64,000 nucleotides of DNA. It comes from Vreelandella jeotgali Hwa. Lineage in GTDB: Bacteria > Pseudomonadota > Gammaproteobacteria > Pseudomonadales > Halomonadaceae. The stretch covers positions 172,077 to 236,076 of the forward strand of contig NZ_AMQY01000010.1 in the NCBI RefSeq assembly GCF_000334215.1, written 5' to 3'. A program made the translations under genes and the position numbers. The notes beneath the pieces are model-generated. The model searched no databases. It saw nothing but the letters and a program-made list of their open reading frames with translations, and was not told the DNA's origin. Positions 1-12,913 of this stretch are shown in pieces. How positions within the stretch are numbered: the first letter of the stretch is position 1; each line of letters opens with the position of its first letter.

Positions 1-2180
<2,180 letters not shown>

Positions 2181-2198
2181 CCCGAGGCACTGGTCCCG

Positions 2199-2244
2199 GC
2201 GCGGCGTCAGAGCGGGCAAAAGCCCATAGTGCTTGACGCCGCGC
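2199..2244 (+). other. Stem-loop in rpoC-rpsL gap overlapping the rpsL -35 box
   Basis: A perfect 11-bp stem pairs GCGCGGCGTCA (2199-2209) with TGACGCCGCGC (2234-2244). An inner GGGC-AAAA-GCCC hairpin sits in its loop (2214-2225). No T-run follows, so a classical intrinsic terminator is not indicated. The right arm overlaps the TTGACG -35 element of the str promoter, so the sequence may act both as an RNA attenuator or processing hairpin for rpoBC readthrough and as part of the next promoter. The pairing is seen directly; the role is inference. Confidence 0.6.
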
Positions 2245-2262
2245 TGGATCAGACATTAGAAT
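2233..2262 (+). promoter_or_regulatory. Sigma-70 promoter of the str operon
   Basis: TTGACG (2233-2238) and TAGAAT (2257-2262) are separated by 18 bp, 78 bp upstream of the rpsL start. Each hexamer differs from consensus at one base. It lies in the only sizeable gap between rpoC and rpsL, where an str-operon promoter is expected. Confidence 0.7.
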
Positions 2263-2340
2263 GCGCCACCTTTAACAGTGGGGCCGGTGCGCCCGGCGCT
2301 GCTGTTGAAGCCAGGCAACCATTGGAGTCAGCTACTTACT

Positions 2341-2715
2341 ATGGCAACGATCAATCAGCTAGTGCGCAAGCCGCGCAAGCGCGCCGTCAAGAAAAATGAC
2401 GTGCCGGCGCTGCAGGCCTGCCCGCAAAAACGCGGTGTTTGTACCCGCGTTTACACCACCACCCCGAAAAAGCCCAACTCGGCCCTGCGTAAGGTCTGCC
2501 GCGTGCGCCTGACCAACGGCTACGAGGTGGCATCCTACATCGGCGGTGAAGGCCACAACCTTCAGGAACACTCCGTGGTATTGATCCGCGGCGGCCGGGT
2601 CAAGGACTTGCCGGGTGTGCGCTATCACACCGTTCGCGGCGCGCTGGACACCTCCGGCGTACAGAACCGCCGCAAGGGCCGTTCCAAGTACGGCACCAAG
2701 CGCCCGAAGTCCTGA
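2341..2715 (+). CDS. rpsL: 30S ribosomal protein S12
   Basis: S12 (124 residues, the standard length) sits at the decoding centre of the 30S subunit and controls tRNA selection accuracy. It begins [12 protein letters not shown]. The conserved [11 protein letters not shown] (streptomycin-determining Lys region) and [17 protein letters not shown] (the methylthiolated Asp region) are intact, so the sequence shows no classical streptomycin-resistance substitution at these lysines. An in-frame upstream Met at 2278 was rejected because the conserved N-terminus starts at 2341, preceded by a GGAG-type ribosome site. It is first gene of the str operon, read from the promoter just upstream. Confidence 0.98.
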   Translation: MATINQLVRKPRKRAVKKNDVPALQACPQKRGVCTRVYTTTPKKPNSALRKVCRVRLTNGYEVASYIGGEGHNLQEHSVVLIRGGRVKDLPGVRYHTVRGALDTSGVQNRRKGRSKYGTKRPKS

Positions 2716-2749
2716 TATAGCCCTCGGTTACATCACGACGCGAGCGCCG

Positions 2750-2810
2750 GGCAGCGGCGATAACGCTGCCGCATGACGATATTTTGACAACGGTCTGATA
2801 AGAGTAAGGT
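2750..2810 (+). promoter_or_regulatory. Hairpin and possible internal promoter in rpsL-rpsG gap
   Basis: The 174-bp gap between rpsL and rpsG holds a perfect 7-bp stem, GGCAGCG (2750-2756) with CGCTGCC (2764-2770). It is followed by a consensus -35 TTGACA (2784-2789). The best -10 match is TAAGGT (2805-2810) at a short 15-bp spacing, so promoter activity is uncertain. Confidence 0.35.
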
Positions 2811-2889
2811 CGGGCGGTGCCGCCAGCGCCATGAAGCGCGCGGCGCGAGTTCCGGGTTTACCTGAAGGATCCTTTACAGAGGGCTTATC

Positions 2890-3363
2890 ATGCCTAGAAG
2901 GAAGGTTGTAGCGAAGCGCGAGATCCTCCCGGATCCCAAGTTCCATAGCGAGCGCCTCGCCAAGTTCATGAACCACCTGATGGTCCACGGCAAGAAGTCC
3001 GTAGCTGAGCGCATCGTCTACGGTGCGCTGGACAAGGTTGCCGAGCGTAAGAAAGATGAAGAGCCGATGGACAGCTTCGAAAAGGCGCTGGAAGCTATCC
3101 AGCCCATGGTCGAAGTCAAGTCGCGCCGCGTTGGCGGTGCGACCTATCAGGTGCCGGTCGAGGTTCGCCCGTCGCGCCGTAGCGCGCTGGCCATGCGTTG
3201 GCTGGCCGATGCCGCGCGTCGCCGCGGGGAAAAAACCATGGTGCAGCGTCTGGCCGGTGAGATTCTGGACGCCGCCGATGGCAAGGGTTCTGCCGTGAAG
3301 CGGCGGGAAGACGTACACCGTATGGCAGAAGCCAACAAGGCCTTCTCTCACTTCCGCTTCTGA
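2890..3363 (+). CDS. rpsG: 30S ribosomal protein S7
   Basis: S7 (157 residues) nucleates assembly of the 30S head by binding the 3' major domain of 16S rRNA, and contacts E-site tRNA. The protein starts [18 protein letters not shown] and carries the conserved [21 protein letters not shown] region and a [21 protein letters not shown] end. Length matches the short S7 form (156 residues in most bacteria). The start ATG is preceded by AGAGGG. In enteric bacteria S7 represses this operon by binding the rpsL-rpsG spacer; the 174-bp structured gap upstream is the place to look for an equivalent here, which is inference. Confidence 0.98.
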   Translation: MPRRKVVAKREILPDPKFHSERLAKFMNHLMVHGKKSVAERIVYGALDKVAERKKDEEPMDSFEKALEAIQPMVEVKSRRVGGATYQVPVEVRPSRRSALAMRWLADAARRRGEKTMVQRLAGEILDAADGKGSAVKRREDVHRMAEANKAFSHFRF

Positions 3364-3375
3364 TAGCGGCGCTGA

Positions 3376-3395
3376 GCGAAACCCACCGGTTTCGC
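3376..3395 (+). other. Perfect 8-bp hairpin in rpsG-fusA gap
   Basis: GCGAAACC (3376-3383) pairs perfectly with GGTTTCGC (3388-3395) over a CACC loop. A second stem, CGCTGC (3410-3415) with GCAGCG (3428-3433), follows. No T-tract is present, so this looks like an intercistronic stabilising or processing hairpin rather than a terminator. Confidence 0.5.
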
Positions 3396-3498
3396 GTTAT
3401 GAAGCAGGGCGCTGCTGCTCACGGGCGGCAGCGTCGGTCTGCCTTCAGGCGCTGCTGGCTGGATTAACGAGCATTGCCAACAAACGGGAGTTTCCACC

Positions 3499-5622
3499 GT
3501 GGCACGCAAGACTCCGCTAAATCGCTACCGTAACCTGGGCATCGTCGCCCACGTCGATGCCGGCAAGACCACCACGACCGAGCGCGTGCTGTTTTACACC
3601 GGCATCAACCACAAGCTGGGTGAGACGCACGAAGGCGCGTCGACCACCGACTGGATGTCCCAGGAGCAGGAACGCGGCATCACCATTACCTCGGCGGCCG
3701 TGACGACCTTCTGGAAAGGCATGAGCCACCAGTTCGATGATCACCGCATCAACATCATCGACACTCCGGGGCACGTCGACTTCACCATCGAGGTCGAGCG
3801 TTCGCTGCGCGTGCTGGACGGCGCGGTTGTCGTACTCTGCGGCAGCTCCGGCGTACAGCCCCAGACCGAGACCGTCTGGCGCCAGGCCGACAAGTACGAA
3901 GTCCCGCGTCTGGTGTTCGTCAACAAGATGGACCGCACCGGCGCCGACTACTTCAACGTGGTCGAGCAGCTGGGCACGCGCCTGAACGCCAACGCCGTGC
4001 CGATCCAGATCAACTGGGGCACCGAGGAAGACTTCAAGGGCGTTATCGACCTGATCGAAATGAAGGCCGTCCTTTGGAACAAGGACGACTTCGGTGCTTC
4101 CTACGAGCTGCTGGACATTCCGGCCGAGCTCCAGGAAACCGCGGAAAAATATCGCGAGCAGATGGTCGAGTCCGCGGCGGAAGCCTCCGAAGAGATGATG
4201 GACAAGTATCTCGAGGAAGGCGACCTGAGCGCAGCCGAAATCAAGGCCGGGCTGCGCCGCCGCACTCTGGACAACGAGATCGTACTGGTAACGTGCGGCT
4301 CGGCGTTCAAGAACAAGGGCGTACAGGCCGTGCTCGACGCGGTTGTCGAATACCTGCCCTCGCCCACCGAGGTCAAGGCCATCGAAGGTGAGCTGGACGA
4401 CGCCGAAGGCACGCTGGCGACCCGTGAGGCCGATGACAAGGAGCCGTTCTCGGCGCTGGCGTTCAAGATCGCCACCGACCCCTACGTGGGGACGCTGACG
4501 TTCATCCGCGTCTACTCCGGCGTGCTTAACTCCGGCGACAGCGTCTACAACTCCGTGCGCGACAAGAAAGAGCGCATTGGCCGTCTGGTGCAGATGCACG
4601 CCAACTCCCGCGAGGAGATCAAGGAAGTGCGCGCCGGCGACATCGCCGCCTGCATCGGCCTGAAGGAAGTGACCACGGGCGATACCCTCTGCGATCTGAA
4701 CGACAAGATCGTGCTGGAGCGCATGGAGTTCCCCGATCCGGTTATCTCGGTCGCGGTAGAGCCCAAGTCCAAGGTCGACCAGGAAAAAATGGGCACCGCG
4801 CTGGGCAAGCTGTCCCAGGAAGATCCTTCCTTCCAGGTGCGCACCGACGAAGAGACCGCGCAGACCATCATCTCGGGCATGGGCGAGCTGCACCTGGACA
4901 TCCTGGTGGACCGCCTGCGCCGCGAGTTCAAGGTTGATGCCAACATTGGCAAGCCGCAGGTCGCCTACCGCGAAACCATCCGCGGCAGCGTCGAACAGGA
5001 AGGCAAGTTCGTCCGCCAGTCCGGTGGCCGCGGCCAGTACGGTCACGTCGAAATGCGCATCGAGCCGCTCCCCGCCGAGGAGAAGGGCGAAGGCGACGAC
5101 GAGATCTTTTTCAAGTTCAAATCCGAAATCGTTGGCGGCGTGGTTCCCAAGGAATACGTGCCTGCCGTCGAGAAAGGGGCCTATGAGCAGCTGCAGAACG
5201 GCGTTATCGCGGGCTACCCGATGATTGACGTCAAGGTCACGCTGTTTGATGGTTCCTACCACGACGTGGACTCCAACGAGACCGCGTTCAAGATTGCCTC
5301 TTCCATGGCAGTCAAAGAAGGCGCCAGAAAGGCCAAGGCCGTGCTGCTGGAGCCGGTGATGAAGGTCGAGGTCGTGACCCCCGAGGAATTCATGGGTGAC
5401 GTCATGGGCGACCTGAACCGTCGTCGCGGTCTGGTGCAGGGCATGGATGATACCAATGCCGGCAAGATCATCCGCGCCACGGTGCCGCTGGGCGAAATGT
5501 TCGGTTACGCAACCGATCTGCGCTCACAAACCCAGGGCCGCGCAAGCTACACCATGGAGTTTGCGCAGTACGAGGAGGCACCCTCCAGCATCGTAGAAGC
5601 CGTCATCAACCAAAACGGGTAA
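3499..5622 (+). CDS. fusA: Translation elongation factor G
   Basis: EF-G (707 residues) is the GTPase that drives tRNA-mRNA translocation and, with ribosome recycling factor, splits ribosomes. The GTP-binding motifs are all visible: AHVDAGKT (residues 17-24), switch-II DTPGH, NKMDR and GSA. Domains II to V follow at normal length; [16 protein letters not shown] marks domain IV. The start codon is GTG at 3499, with CGGGAG eight bases upstream, and the protein begins [15 protein letters not shown] as in relatives. It lies between rpsG and tuf in the str operon. Nothing unusual was seen in the sequence. Confidence 0.98.
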   Translation: MARKTPLNRYRNLGIVAHVDAGKTTTTERVLFYTGINHKLGETHEGASTTDWMSQEQERGITITSAAVTTFWKGMSHQFDDHRINIIDTPGHVDFTIEVERSLRVLDGAVVVLCGSSGVQPQTETVWRQADKYEVPRLVFVNKMDRTGADYFNVVEQLGTRLNANAVPIQINWGTEEDFKGVIDLIEMKAVLWNKDDFGASYELLDIPAELQETAEKYREQMVESAAEASEEMMDKYLEEGDLSAAEIKAGLRRRTLDNEIVLVTCGSAFKNKGVQAVLDAVVEYLPSPTEVKAIEGELDDAEGTLATREADDKEPFSALAFKIATDPYVGTLTFIRVYSGVLNSGDSVYNSVRDKKERIGRLVQMHANSREEIKEVRAGDIAACIGLKEVTTGDTLCDLNDKIVLERMEFPDPVISVAVEPKSKVDQEKMGTALGKLSQEDPSFQVRTDEETAQTIISGMGELHLDILVDRLRREFKVDANIGKPQVAYRETIRGSVEQEGKFVRQSGGRGQYGHVEMRIEPLPAEEKGEGDDEIFFKFKSEIVGGVVPKEYVPAVEKGAYEQLQNGVIAGYPMIDVKVTLFDGSYHDVDSNETAFKIASSMAVKEGARKAKAVLLEPVMKVEVVTPEEFMGDVMGDLNRRRGLVQGMDDTNAGKIIRATVPLGEMFGYATDLRSQTQGRASYTMEFAQYEEAPSSIVEAVINQNG

Positions 5623-5651
5623 CCGTTAGCTAACGTAAAGAGGTTATAGCA

Positions 5652-6845
<1,194 letters not shown>

Positions 6846-6871
6846 GTCGAGAACCTTCCGGGGTTCCGAAA

Positions 6872-6893
6872 GGGGCTCGCAAGAGCCCCTTTT
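6872..6893 (+). terminator. Intrinsic terminator after tuf
   Basis: GGGGCTC (6872-6878) pairs with GAGCCCC (6883-6889) over a GCAA tetraloop and is followed at once by TTTT. This is a textbook rho-independent terminator 27 bp after the tuf stop codon, separating the str and S10 operons. Confidence 0.9.
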
Positions 6894-6904
6894 CTACGCA
6901 AAGC

Positions 6905-6953
6905 GTACGCAGGACGGGAAGTGTTTGACACTTCCTGTCTGCGTACCTATAAT
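6905..6953 (+). promoter_or_regulatory. Consensus promoter of the S10 operon inside a long inverted repeat
   Basis: TTGACA (6925-6930) and TATAAT (6948-6953) are both perfect and 17 bp apart. The -35 box and most of the spacer lie in an imperfect palindrome. GTACGCAG (6905-6912) pairs with CTGCGTAC (6939-6946), and GGAAGTGT (6917-6924) pairs with ACACTTCC (6928-6935), with a TTG centre. Transcription should start near 6960, leaving only about 58 nt of leader ahead of rpsJ, too short for the E. coli-type L4-controlled S10 leader. Confidence 0.93.
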
Positions 6954-7017
6954 GCGCATCCTTTGAATGCGTGGGTAGACGGCTCGCGCCGTCGACATCC
7001 ATTGGAGTACAGGGCAA

Positions 7018-7329
7018 ATGCAGAACCAGAAGATTCGCATTCGGTTGAAAGCGTTCGACCACCGCCTGATTGATCAGTCCACGGCGGAGATCCTTGATAC
7101 CGCCAAGCGTACTGGGGCTCAGGTTCGCGGGCCGATTCCGCTGCCGACCAATCGCGAGCGCTATACCGTACTGACGTCGCCGCACGTCAACAAGGACGCC
7201 CGTGACCAGTACGAGATTCGCACTCACAAGCGCGTGCTGGACATTGTCGAGCCGACTGAGAAAACGGTTGATGCCTTGATGAAGCTCGATCTCGCCGCCG
7301 GCGTTGACGTGCAGATCAAGCTCGACTAA
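7018..7329 (+). CDS. rpsJ: 30S ribosomal protein S10 (NusE)
   Basis: S10 (103 residues, the family norm) is a 30S head protein and, as NusE, a partner of NusB in rRNA antitermination. It begins [19 protein letters not shown] and contains the conserved [20 protein letters not shown] loop. It is the first gene of the S10 operon, 65 bp downstream of the consensus -10 box. Unusually, 160 bp separate it from rplC, compared with a few tens of bases in E. coli. Confidence 0.98.
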   Translation: MQNQKIRIRLKAFDHRLIDQSTAEILDTAKRTGAQVRGPIPLPTNRERYTVLTSPHVNKDARDQYEIRTHKRVLDIVEPTEKTVDALMKLDLAAGVDVQIKLD

Positions 7330-7332
7330 TCA

Positions 7333-7427
7333 CACTAGACACTCGTGGCCCAGCGTTTGCCGCGACCTTTGTCGCCGCCGGTAAACAGCAGCCACCGCGC
7401 CGTGAGGCGCCACACAACGTGCTAGTG
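7333..7427 (+). promoter_or_regulatory. Structured RNA segment in rpsJ-rplC gap
   Basis: CACTAG (7333-7338) can pair with CTAGTG (7422-7427), closing a domain of about 80 nt. Inside are GCGAC/GTCGC (7362-7366 with 7371-7375, loop CTTT) and GCGCC/GGCGC (7397-7401 with 7406-7410, GNRA-type loop GTGA). This resembles a ribosomal-protein leader element placed after rpsJ rather than before it. The pairings are seen; regulation by L4 or another protein is inference. Confidence 0.45.
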
Positions 7428-7489
7428 GAATGCTCTGGAAAGGGCAGCCATAGCGGGTGATAGCCCCGTACACTATAGGAGAACTGAGA

Positions 7490-8128
7490 ATGACTATCGG
7501 TTTGGTCGGTACCAAGTCCGGGATGACCCGTGTCTTTACCGAAGACGGTGCCTCCGTGCCCGTAACCGTGATCCAGGTTGATCCTAACCGCGTCACACGC
7601 GTCAAGTCGGTCGAGTCCGACGGTTACGCAGCGGTTCAGGTAACAACCGGCTCCCGCAAGGCCAAGCACCTCTCGCGCGCGCAAGCTGGACAGTTTGCCA
7701 AGGCGGGTGTCGAGGCCGGCCGTTCCCTCATGGAGTTTCGCCTGGCAGACGGCGAAGACGCTCCCGAGGTTGGCGGCGAACTCACCGTATCCCTCTTCGA
7801 AGCCGGACAGTCCATCGACGTCACCGGCACCTCCAAGGGCAAGGGTTTCCAGGGCGGCGTAAAGCGCTGGAATTTCAACACCCAGGACATGACCCACGGC
7901 AACTCGCTGGCTCACCGCGCGCCGGGTTCCATCGGCATGTGCCAGACGCCGGGTCGCGTATTCAAGGGCAAAAAGATGGCCGGTCAGATGGGTAACGCCC
8001 GCTGCACCGTGCAGAGCCTTGAGATCGTCCGTGTCGACGCCGAGCGCAACCTGCTGCTGATCAAGGGCGCTGTTCCGGGAGCCACCGGCAGCGACGTTAT
8101 CGTGCGCAGCGCCGTCAAAGCTGGCTGA
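7490..8128 (+). CDS. rplC: 50S ribosomal protein L3
   Basis: L3 (212 residues against 209 in E. coli) is one of the two proteins that start 50S assembly and reaches towards the peptidyl-transferase centre. It begins [20 protein letters not shown] and carries [20 protein letters not shown]. In the loop where E. coli has GQNQTPG this protein has GMCQTPG; the glutamine equivalent to the methylated Gln150 is retained. The start at 7490 follows TAGGAG at normal spacing; a longer in-frame start at 7457 lacks support. rplD follows after 14 bp. Confidence 0.98.
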   Translation: MTIGLVGTKSGMTRVFTEDGASVPVTVIQVDPNRVTRVKSVESDGYAAVQVTTGSRKAKHLSRAQAGQFAKAGVEAGRSLMEFRLADGEDAPEVGGELTVSLFEAGQSIDVTGTSKGKGFQGGVKRWNFNTQDMTHGNSLAHRAPGSIGMCQTPGRVFKGKKMAGQMGNARCTVQSLEIVRVDAERNLLLIKGAVPGATGSDVIVRSAVKAG

Positions 8129-8142
8129 AGAGGATATTACCG

Positions 8143-8748
8143 ATGAATCTGAATCTTGCTGCAGGCGCGGGTACCGTCGAAGTAGCCGATGCCACCTTTG
8201 GCAAAGAATTCAACGAGGCGCTGGTTCACCAGGTTGTCACGGCCTATCTCGCCGGCAACCGCCAGGGCACTCGTGCACAGAAAAACCGCTCTGACGTCAG
8301 CGGCGGCGGCAAGAAGCCGTGGCGTCAGAAGGGTACCGGTCGCGCCCGCGCCGGCACCATTCGCTCGCCGATCTGGCGCGCCGGCGGTACCACCTTCGCG
8401 GCTCGTCCCCAGGACCACAGCCAGAAGGTCAACCGCAAGATGTACCGCGCCGCGATGCGCGCCATCCTGTCCGAGCTTGTCCGCCAGGAACGTCTGGTCG
8501 TCGTGGAAGAGTTCGCCGTGGATGCGCCGAAGACCAAGCAGGTCGCCGGCAAGCTCAAGGAGCTCGAGCTGGACAAGGCGCTGATCATCACCGAAGACAT
8601 CGATGAGAAGCTCTATCTGGCTGCGCGCAACCTTCCCCACGTTGATGTGGTGGACGTTGCTGCCGCTGACCCGGTGAGCCTGGTGGCCTTTGACAAGGTG
8701 CTGGTCACCGTCTCCGCCCTGCGTCAATTCGAGGAGAAGCTGGCATGA
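8143..8748 (+). CDS. rplD: 50S ribosomal protein L4
   Basis: L4 (201 residues, same as E. coli) lines the peptide exit tunnel with an extended loop. The loop is recognisable as [19 protein letters not shown] followed by RSPIWRAGG. In E. coli L4 also represses the S10 operon by binding its mRNA leader and acting on transcription and translation; no equivalent leader precedes rpsJ here. The last four bases overlap the start of rplW (ATGA), implying translational coupling. Confidence 0.98.
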   Translation: MNLNLAAGAGTVEVADATFGKEFNEALVHQVVTAYLAGNRQGTRAQKNRSDVSGGGKKPWRQKGTGRARAGTIRSPIWRAGGTTFAARPQDHSQKVNRKMYRAAMRAILSELVRQERLVVVEEFAVDAPKTKQVAGKLKELELDKALIITEDIDEKLYLAARNLPHVDVVDVAAADPVSLVAFDKVLVTVSALRQFEEKLA

Positions 8749-9041
8749 ACCAGGAGCGCGTATTCAAGATTCTGCTCGGCCCGCACGTGACCGAAAAGGC
8801 CGCGATGGCAGCAGAGCACAATCAGTACGTTTTCAAAGTGGCGAGCGACGCTACCAAGCCGGAAATCAAGAAGGCCGTCGAAGCCTTGTTTGACAAGAAG
8901 GTCTCTGGTGTCCAGACGCTGAACGTCAAGGGCAAAACCACGCGCACGGCACACGGTGCCGGCCTGCGTAAAGGTTATCGCAAGGCGTATGTAACCCTGG
9001 CCGCAGGCGAAACGCTCGAAGACTTCGCTGGCGCCGAATAA
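8745..9041 (+). CDS. rplW: 50S ribosomal protein L23
   Basis: L23 (98 residues) sits at the exit of the ribosomal tunnel and is the docking site for trigger factor and signal recognition particle. It starts [20 protein letters not shown], typical for the family, and ends in [15 protein letters not shown]. Its ATG overlaps the rplD stop by four bases. rplB begins 17 bp later. Confidence 0.97.
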   Translation: MNQERVFKILLGPHVTEKAAMAAEHNQYVFKVASDATKPEIKKAVEALFDKKVSGVQTLNVKGKTTRTAHGAGLRKGYRKAYVTLAAGETLEDFAGAE

Positions 9042-9058
9042 GGGCAGGAGTACGGATA

Positions 9059-9892
9059 ATGGCAATCGTCAAGAAGACCAACCCCACGTCTGCCGGTCGT
9101 CGCCACGCCATCAAGGTCGTGCGCGAGGATCTGCACAAGGGCCGCGCCTATGCGCCGCTTTTGGAAAAGCAGTCCCGTACCGGTGGGCGTAACAACAACG
9201 GTCGTATCACCAGTCGTCACATCGGTGGTGGTCATCGTCATCACTATCGTCTGATCGATTTCAAGCGCAACAAGGATGGCATTCCCGCCACCGTCGAGCG
9301 CCTGGAGTACGACCCCAATCGCAGTGCCCACATCGCGCTGCTCAAGTACGCCGACGGCGAGCGTCGCTACATTCTCGCCCCGCGCGGCGTGAACAGCGGT
9401 GATGTGCTCGAATCCGGCGTCAACGCGCCGATCAGGAAAGGCAACGCCTTGCCGCTGCGCAACATCCCGCTGGGTTCCACCGTTCATGGTATCGAGCTCA
9501 AGCCGGGCAAGGGCGCACAGGTTGCCCGCAGCGCCGGCGCCGGCGCACAGCTGGTTGCCCGCGAAGGCAACTACGTGACGCTGCGCCTGCGCTCCACCGA
9601 GACGCGCAAGGTGTTGGCCGAGTGCCGGGCAACGCTGGGGCAGGTAGGCAACTCCGAGCACAGCCTGGGCCAGATGGGCAAGGCCGGTGCCAAGCGTTGG
9701 AGAGGCTTGCGTCCGTCCGTTCGCGGTGTCGCCATGAACCCGATTGACCACCCGCACGGTGGTGGTGAAGGTCGCTCCAGCGGCGGTCGTCACCCGGTCA
9801 CTCCCTGGGGTGTGCCGACAAAAGGGTACAAGACTCGCAAGAACAAGCGCACCGACGCACTTATCGTTCGTCGCCGCAAGGCGCGGAAGTAA
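9059..9892 (+). CDS. rplB: 50S ribosomal protein L2
   Basis: L2 (277 residues against 273 in E. coli) binds 23S rRNA near the peptidyl-transferase centre and is needed for subunit association. The strongly conserved segment [14 protein letters not shown], containing the functionally important histidine, is intact near residue 230. It begins [20 protein letters not shown] and ends in a basic tail [14 protein letters not shown]. Position between rplW and rpsS is canonical. Confidence 0.98.
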   Translation: MAIVKKTNPTSAGRRHAIKVVREDLHKGRAYAPLLEKQSRTGGRNNNGRITSRHIGGGHRHHYRLIDFKRNKDGIPATVERLEYDPNRSAHIALLKYADGERRYILAPRGVNSGDVLESGVNAPIRKGNALPLRNIPLGSTVHGIELKPGKGAQVARSAGAGAQLVAREGNYVTLRLRSTETRKVLAECRATLGQVGNSEHSLGQMGKAGAKRWRGLRPSVRGVAMNPIDHPHGGGEGRSSGGRHPVTPWGVPTKGYKTRKNKRTDALIVRRRKARK

Positions 9893-9925
9893 GATCCAAC
9901 GCCAAGATATCAAGAGGTAACGGCT

Positions 9926-10201
9926 GTGCCACGTTCACTAAAGAAAGGTCCCTTCATTGACCTTCATCTTTTGAAGAAGGTCGAGACTGCAGCGGAAAAG
10001 AACGATCGTAAGCCGATCAAGACCTGGTCGCGTCGTTCCATGGTGCTACCCAACATGGTAGGCCTGACCATTGCAGTGCATAACGGTCGCCAACATGTCC
10101 CGGTCCACGTGTCCGAGGAAATGGTTGGTCACAAGCTGGGCGAGTTCGCTGCCACCCGTCTTTATCGCGGGCACATGGCGGACAAGAAAGCCAAACGGTA
10201 A
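9926..10201 (+). CDS. rpsS: 30S ribosomal protein S19
   Basis: S19 (91 residues) forms a complex with S13 in the 30S head and bridges to the 50S subunit. It begins with GTG as [20 protein letters not shown] and contains [27 protein letters not shown] site lies nine bases before the GTG. It is 33 bp after rplB and 17 bp before rplV. Confidence 0.98.
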   Translation: MPRSLKKGPFIDLHLLKKVETAAEKNDRKPIKTWSRRSMVLPNMVGLTIAVHNGRQHVPVHVSEEMVGHKLGEFAATRLYRGHMADKKAKR

Positions 10202-10218
10202 GCCAGAGAGGATTCAAG

Positions 10219-10551
10219 ATGGAAGTCACAGCAAAGCTGCGTGGCGCCCGGTTATCCGCCCAAAAGGCCCGTTTGGTGGCTGACCAGGTGCGCGGAAAAC
10301 CGGTCGACGAAGCACTCGACCTGCTGGCCTTCTCGCCGAAGAAGGCCGCCGGGCTGGTTCACAAGGTGCTGCAGTCCGCGATTGCAAACGCGGAAGAAAA
10401 CAACGGCATGGATATCGACGAGCTGCGTGTCTCGACCATCTGCGTCGATGAGGGCATGACGCTCAAGCGTATCAAGCCGCGCGCCAAGGGCAGCGCGGAT
10501 CGTATCTTGAAGCGCACCTGCCACATCACCGTCAAGGTAGCCGAGAAGTAG
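10219..10551 (+). CDS. rplV: 50S ribosomal protein L22
   Basis: L22 (110 residues, identical in length to E. coli) extends a beta-hairpin into the exit tunnel opposite L4; changes there confer macrolide resistance. It begins [26 protein letters not shown] and carries the hairpin sequence [20 protein letters not shown]. No deletion in the hairpin is evident. A GAGAGGA site precedes the ATG. Confidence 0.98.
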   Translation: MEVTAKLRGARLSAQKARLVADQVRGKPVDEALDLLAFSPKKAAGLVHKVLQSAIANAEENNGMDIDELRVSTICVDEGMTLKRIKPRAKGSADRILKRTCHITVKVAEK

Positions 10552-10562
10552 GAGTCGACCAG

Positions 10563-11261
10563 ATGGGTCAGAAAGTCAATCCAGTAGGCATTCGGCTGGG
10601 CATTGTCAAGGACCATGCCTCTGTCTGGTATGCCGAGCGCGGCGCCTATGCCGATAAGCTCAACAACGATCTCGCAGTGCGTAGCTTTTTGGCCGAGCGC
10701 CTGAAGAACGCCTCCGTGAGCAACATCAACATCGAGCGTCCGGCAAACAACGCTCGCGTCACGATTCACACGGCTCGCCCGGGTATCGTGATCGGCAAAA
10801 AAGGCGAAGACGTCGATCGTCTGCGCCGGGATCTTACCGAGCTGATGGGCGTGCCGGTCCATGTGAACATCGAAGAGGTTCGCAAGCCGGAGCTGGACGC
10901 CAAGCTCGTGGCGGCCAACGTCGCCGGCCAGCTCGAGCGCCGGGTGATGTTCCGTCGTGCCATGAAGCGCGCGGTACAGAACTCCATGCGCCTGGGCGCC
11001 GGTGGCATCAAGATTCAGCTGTCGGGTCGTTTGGGTGGTTCCGAAATCGCACGTACCGAATGGTACCGCGAAGGTCGCGTACCGCTGCACACGCTGCGGG
11101 CGGACATCGACTTTGCCACTTACGAAGCTCACACCACCTACGGCGTCATCGGCGTCAAAGTGTGGATCTTCAAGGGTGAGATCCTCGGCGGTATCGAGGA
11201 AGTCCGTGCCAGGGCCAAACAGCCGGCGGGCAACGCACCCAAGAAGAAAGGTTCCAGGTAA
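10563..11261 (+). CDS. rpsC: 30S ribosomal protein S3
   Basis: S3 (232 residues) lines the mRNA entry channel and, with S4 and S5, gives the ribosome helicase activity. It begins [20 protein letters not shown]. The KH-domain GXXG loop appears as [15 protein letters not shown] near residue 80. The protein ends in a basic tail APKKKGSR. It follows rplV by 11 bp. Confidence 0.98.
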   Translation: MGQKVNPVGIRLGIVKDHASVWYAERGAYADKLNNDLAVRSFLAERLKNASVSNINIERPANNARVTIHTARPGIVIGKKGEDVDRLRRDLTELMGVPVHVNIEEVRKPELDAKLVAANVAGQLERRVMFRRAMKRAVQNSMRLGAGGIKIQLSGRLGGSEIARTEWYREGRVPLHTLRADIDFATYEAHTTYGVIGVKVWIFKGEILGGIEEVRARAKQPAGNAPKKKGSR

Positions 11262-11276
11262 GGGGAGAGCGATTCG

Positions 11277-11690
11277 ATGTTACAACCCAAGCGTTTGAAA
11301 TTCCGCAAGGTGCAGAAAGGCCGCAATCGTGGCCTGGCACACCGCGGAAGCAGGATCAGCTTCGGGGATTACGGCCTGAAGTCTACCGGTCGTGGCCGCG
11401 TTACCGCGCGCCAGATCGAAGCCGGCCGTCGCGCGATCACGCGCCACGTCAAGCGTGGCGGCAAGATCTGGATCCGCGTATTCCCGGACAAGCCGATCTC
11501 CAAGAAGCCGCTGGAAGTGCGTATGGGTAAAGGCAAGGGCTCCGTCGAGCTCTGGGTCGCCCAGATTCAACCGGGCCGGGTTCTTTACGAGATTGAAGGC
11601 GTTTCCGAAGAGTTGGCGCGCGAAGCGTTCGACCTTGCGGCACAGAAAATGCCTGTATCCACCACCTTTGCGAAACGGACGGTGATGTGA
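11277..11690 (+). CDS. rplP: 50S ribosomal protein L16
   Basis: L16 (137 residues) stabilises the A-site tRNA and the central protuberance. It begins [24 protein letters not shown] and contains [21 protein letters not shown], including the arginine that is hydroxylated by YcfD/RoxA in some bacteria. Its stop TGA shares one base with the ATG of rpmC (TGATG), a strong coupling arrangement. Confidence 0.98.
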   Translation: MLQPKRLKFRKVQKGRNRGLAHRGSRISFGDYGLKSTGRGRVTARQIEAGRRAITRHVKRGGKIWIRVFPDKPISKKPLEVRMGKGKGSVELWVAQIQPGRVLYEIEGVSEELAREAFDLAAQKMPVSTTFAKRTVM

Positions 11691-11881
11691 TGAAAGCCCA
11701 GGAAATTCGTGAAAAATCCGCCGGAGAGCTTAAGGACCAGCTTCTTGAGCTCCTTCGCGAGCAGTTTAACCTGCGCATGCAGAAGGCCACCGGCCAGCTG
11801 AGCCAGACTCATCTGCTCAAGCAGGTCCGTCGGGACATTGCCCGTGTGAAGACTGTGCTCAACGAGAAGGCAGGTGACTGA
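11690..11881 (+). CDS. rpmC: 50S ribosomal protein L29
   Basis: L29 (63 residues, as in E. coli) lies beside L23 at the tunnel exit. It begins [20 protein letters not shown] and is almost entirely helical, ending [22 protein letters not shown] codon directly before the ATG is in frame but would overlap rplP further; the ATG at 11690 gives the family's normal N-terminus. Confidence 0.97.
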   Translation: MKAQEIREKSAGELKDQLLELLREQFNLRMQKATGQLSQTHLLKQVRRDIARVKTVLNEKAGD

Positions 11882-11882
11882 G

Positions 11883-12143
11883 ATGGCCGAAGAAAAGAAA
11901 ACACGCACGTTCACCGGCAAGGTAGTGAGCGACAAGATGGACAAGTCCATCGTGGTGATGATCGAACGCCGTGAGCGCCACCCGATCTACGGAAAATACG
12001 TCAAGCGCTCCACTAAACTGCACGCTCATGACGAGTCAAACCAGGCCCGGGCCGGCGATACGGTCTCCATTCAGGAGTGCCGTCCGCTGTCCAGGAAGAA
12101 GTCCTGGACACTGACCGAAGTGGTCGAGCAGGCCAAGGGCTAG
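11883..12143 (+). CDS. rpsQ: 30S ribosomal protein S17
   Basis: S17 (86 residues) is a primary 16S rRNA-binding protein with an OB fold. It begins [20 protein letters not shown] and carries [21 protein letters not shown]. An in-frame GTG nine bases upstream overlaps rpmC; the ATG is chosen because it gives close to the usual 84-residue length. It is the last gene of the S10 group and is followed by a 51-bp gap before rplN, where a weak internal promoter for the spc genes is possible but not evident. Confidence 0.97.
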   Translation: MAEEKKTRTFTGKVVSDKMDKSIVVMIERRERHPIYGKYVKRSTKLHAHDESNQARAGDTVSIQECRPLSRKKSWTLTEVVEQAKG

Positions 12144-12194
12144 GTTCTGCGCCTGTTCAAATCCGTGCAGTCAGATTAGGTTTGGAGAAAACCG

Positions 12195-12566
12195 ATGATT
12201 CAGACTCAGACAATGCTGAATATCGCTGACAACAGCGGGGCGCGCCGGGTGCAGTGCATCAAGGTGCTGGGCGGTTCTCACCGCCGCTACGCTCGCGTTG
12301 GCGATGTCATCAAGGTATCTGTGAAAGAAGCGATTCCGCGTGGCAAGGTCAAGAAGGGCCAGGTCATGAAAGCGGTAGTCGTGCGTACGAAAAGCGGCGT
12401 CCGTCGTCCCGACGGCTCGCTGATCCGTTTCGATGGAAATGCGGCGGTTCTGTTGCAGAATATCAACGAACAGCCGGTCGGTACCCGTATTTTCGGGCCG
12501 GTCACTCGTGAACTGCGTAACGAAAAGTTCATGAAGATCATTTCCTTGGCGCCTGAAGTGCTGTAA
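12195..12566 (+). CDS. rplN: 50S ribosomal protein L14
   Basis: L14 (123 residues, equal to E. coli) contributes to intersubunit bridges and is the binding site of the silencing factor RsfS. It begins [21 protein letters not shown] and contains [29 protein letters not shown] precedes the start. It opens the spc gene group. Confidence 0.98.
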   Translation: MIQTQTMLNIADNSGARRVQCIKVLGGSHRRYARVGDVIKVSVKEAIPRGKVKKGQVMKAVVVRTKSGVRRPDGSLIRFDGNAAVLLQNINEQPVGTRIFGPVTRELRNEKFMKIISLAPEVL

Positions 12567-12580
12567 GGAGCGAGGCGGAT

Positions 12581-12895
12581 ATGCAAAAGATCAAACGTGA
12601 CGATGAAGTCATCGTCCTCGCCGGAAAGGACAAGGGCAAGCGCGGCACCGTCAAGCGGGTTCTGGAAAATCGCTTCGTGGTGTCCGGTGTGAACATGATC
12701 AAGCGTCACACCAAGCCAAATCCCATGGCGGGAAATCAGGGCGGTATCGTCGAGCGCGAGGCTCCGATTCACGCGTCCAACGTAGCCATCTTCAATTCGG
12801 AGACCGGTAAGGCGGATCGCGTCGGCTTCCAGGTAAAGGAAGACGGTACCAAGGTACGTATCTACAAGTCGACGCAGTCGCAGATCGACGCCTAA
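12581..12895 (+). CDS. rplX: 50S ribosomal protein L24
   Basis: L24 (104 residues, same as E. coli) is an assembly initiator that binds the 5' end of 23S rRNA. The N-terminal KOW motif is clear in [20 protein letters not shown], followed by [26 protein letters not shown] lies before the ATG. Spacing to rplN is 14 bp. Confidence 0.97.
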   Translation: MQKIKRDDEVIVLAGKDKGKRGTVKRVLENRFVVSGVNMIKRHTKPNPMAGNQGGIVEREAPIHASNVAIFNSETGKADRVGFQVKEDGTKVRIYKSTQSQIDA

Positions 12896-12913
12896 CGTGA
12901 GTCGGGTAGCAAA

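Noticed and set aside
3517..5262. 581-codon open frame antisense to fusA
   Set aside because: It is a shadow frame of a GC-rich, conserved gene, with no ribosome site and low-complexity composition. Similar antisense frames over tuf, secY, glnA, pncB and prlC were rejected for the same reason.
12144..12194. Internal spc promoter before rplN
   Set aside because: TTCAAA and ATTAGG are poor matches at 13-bp spacing.
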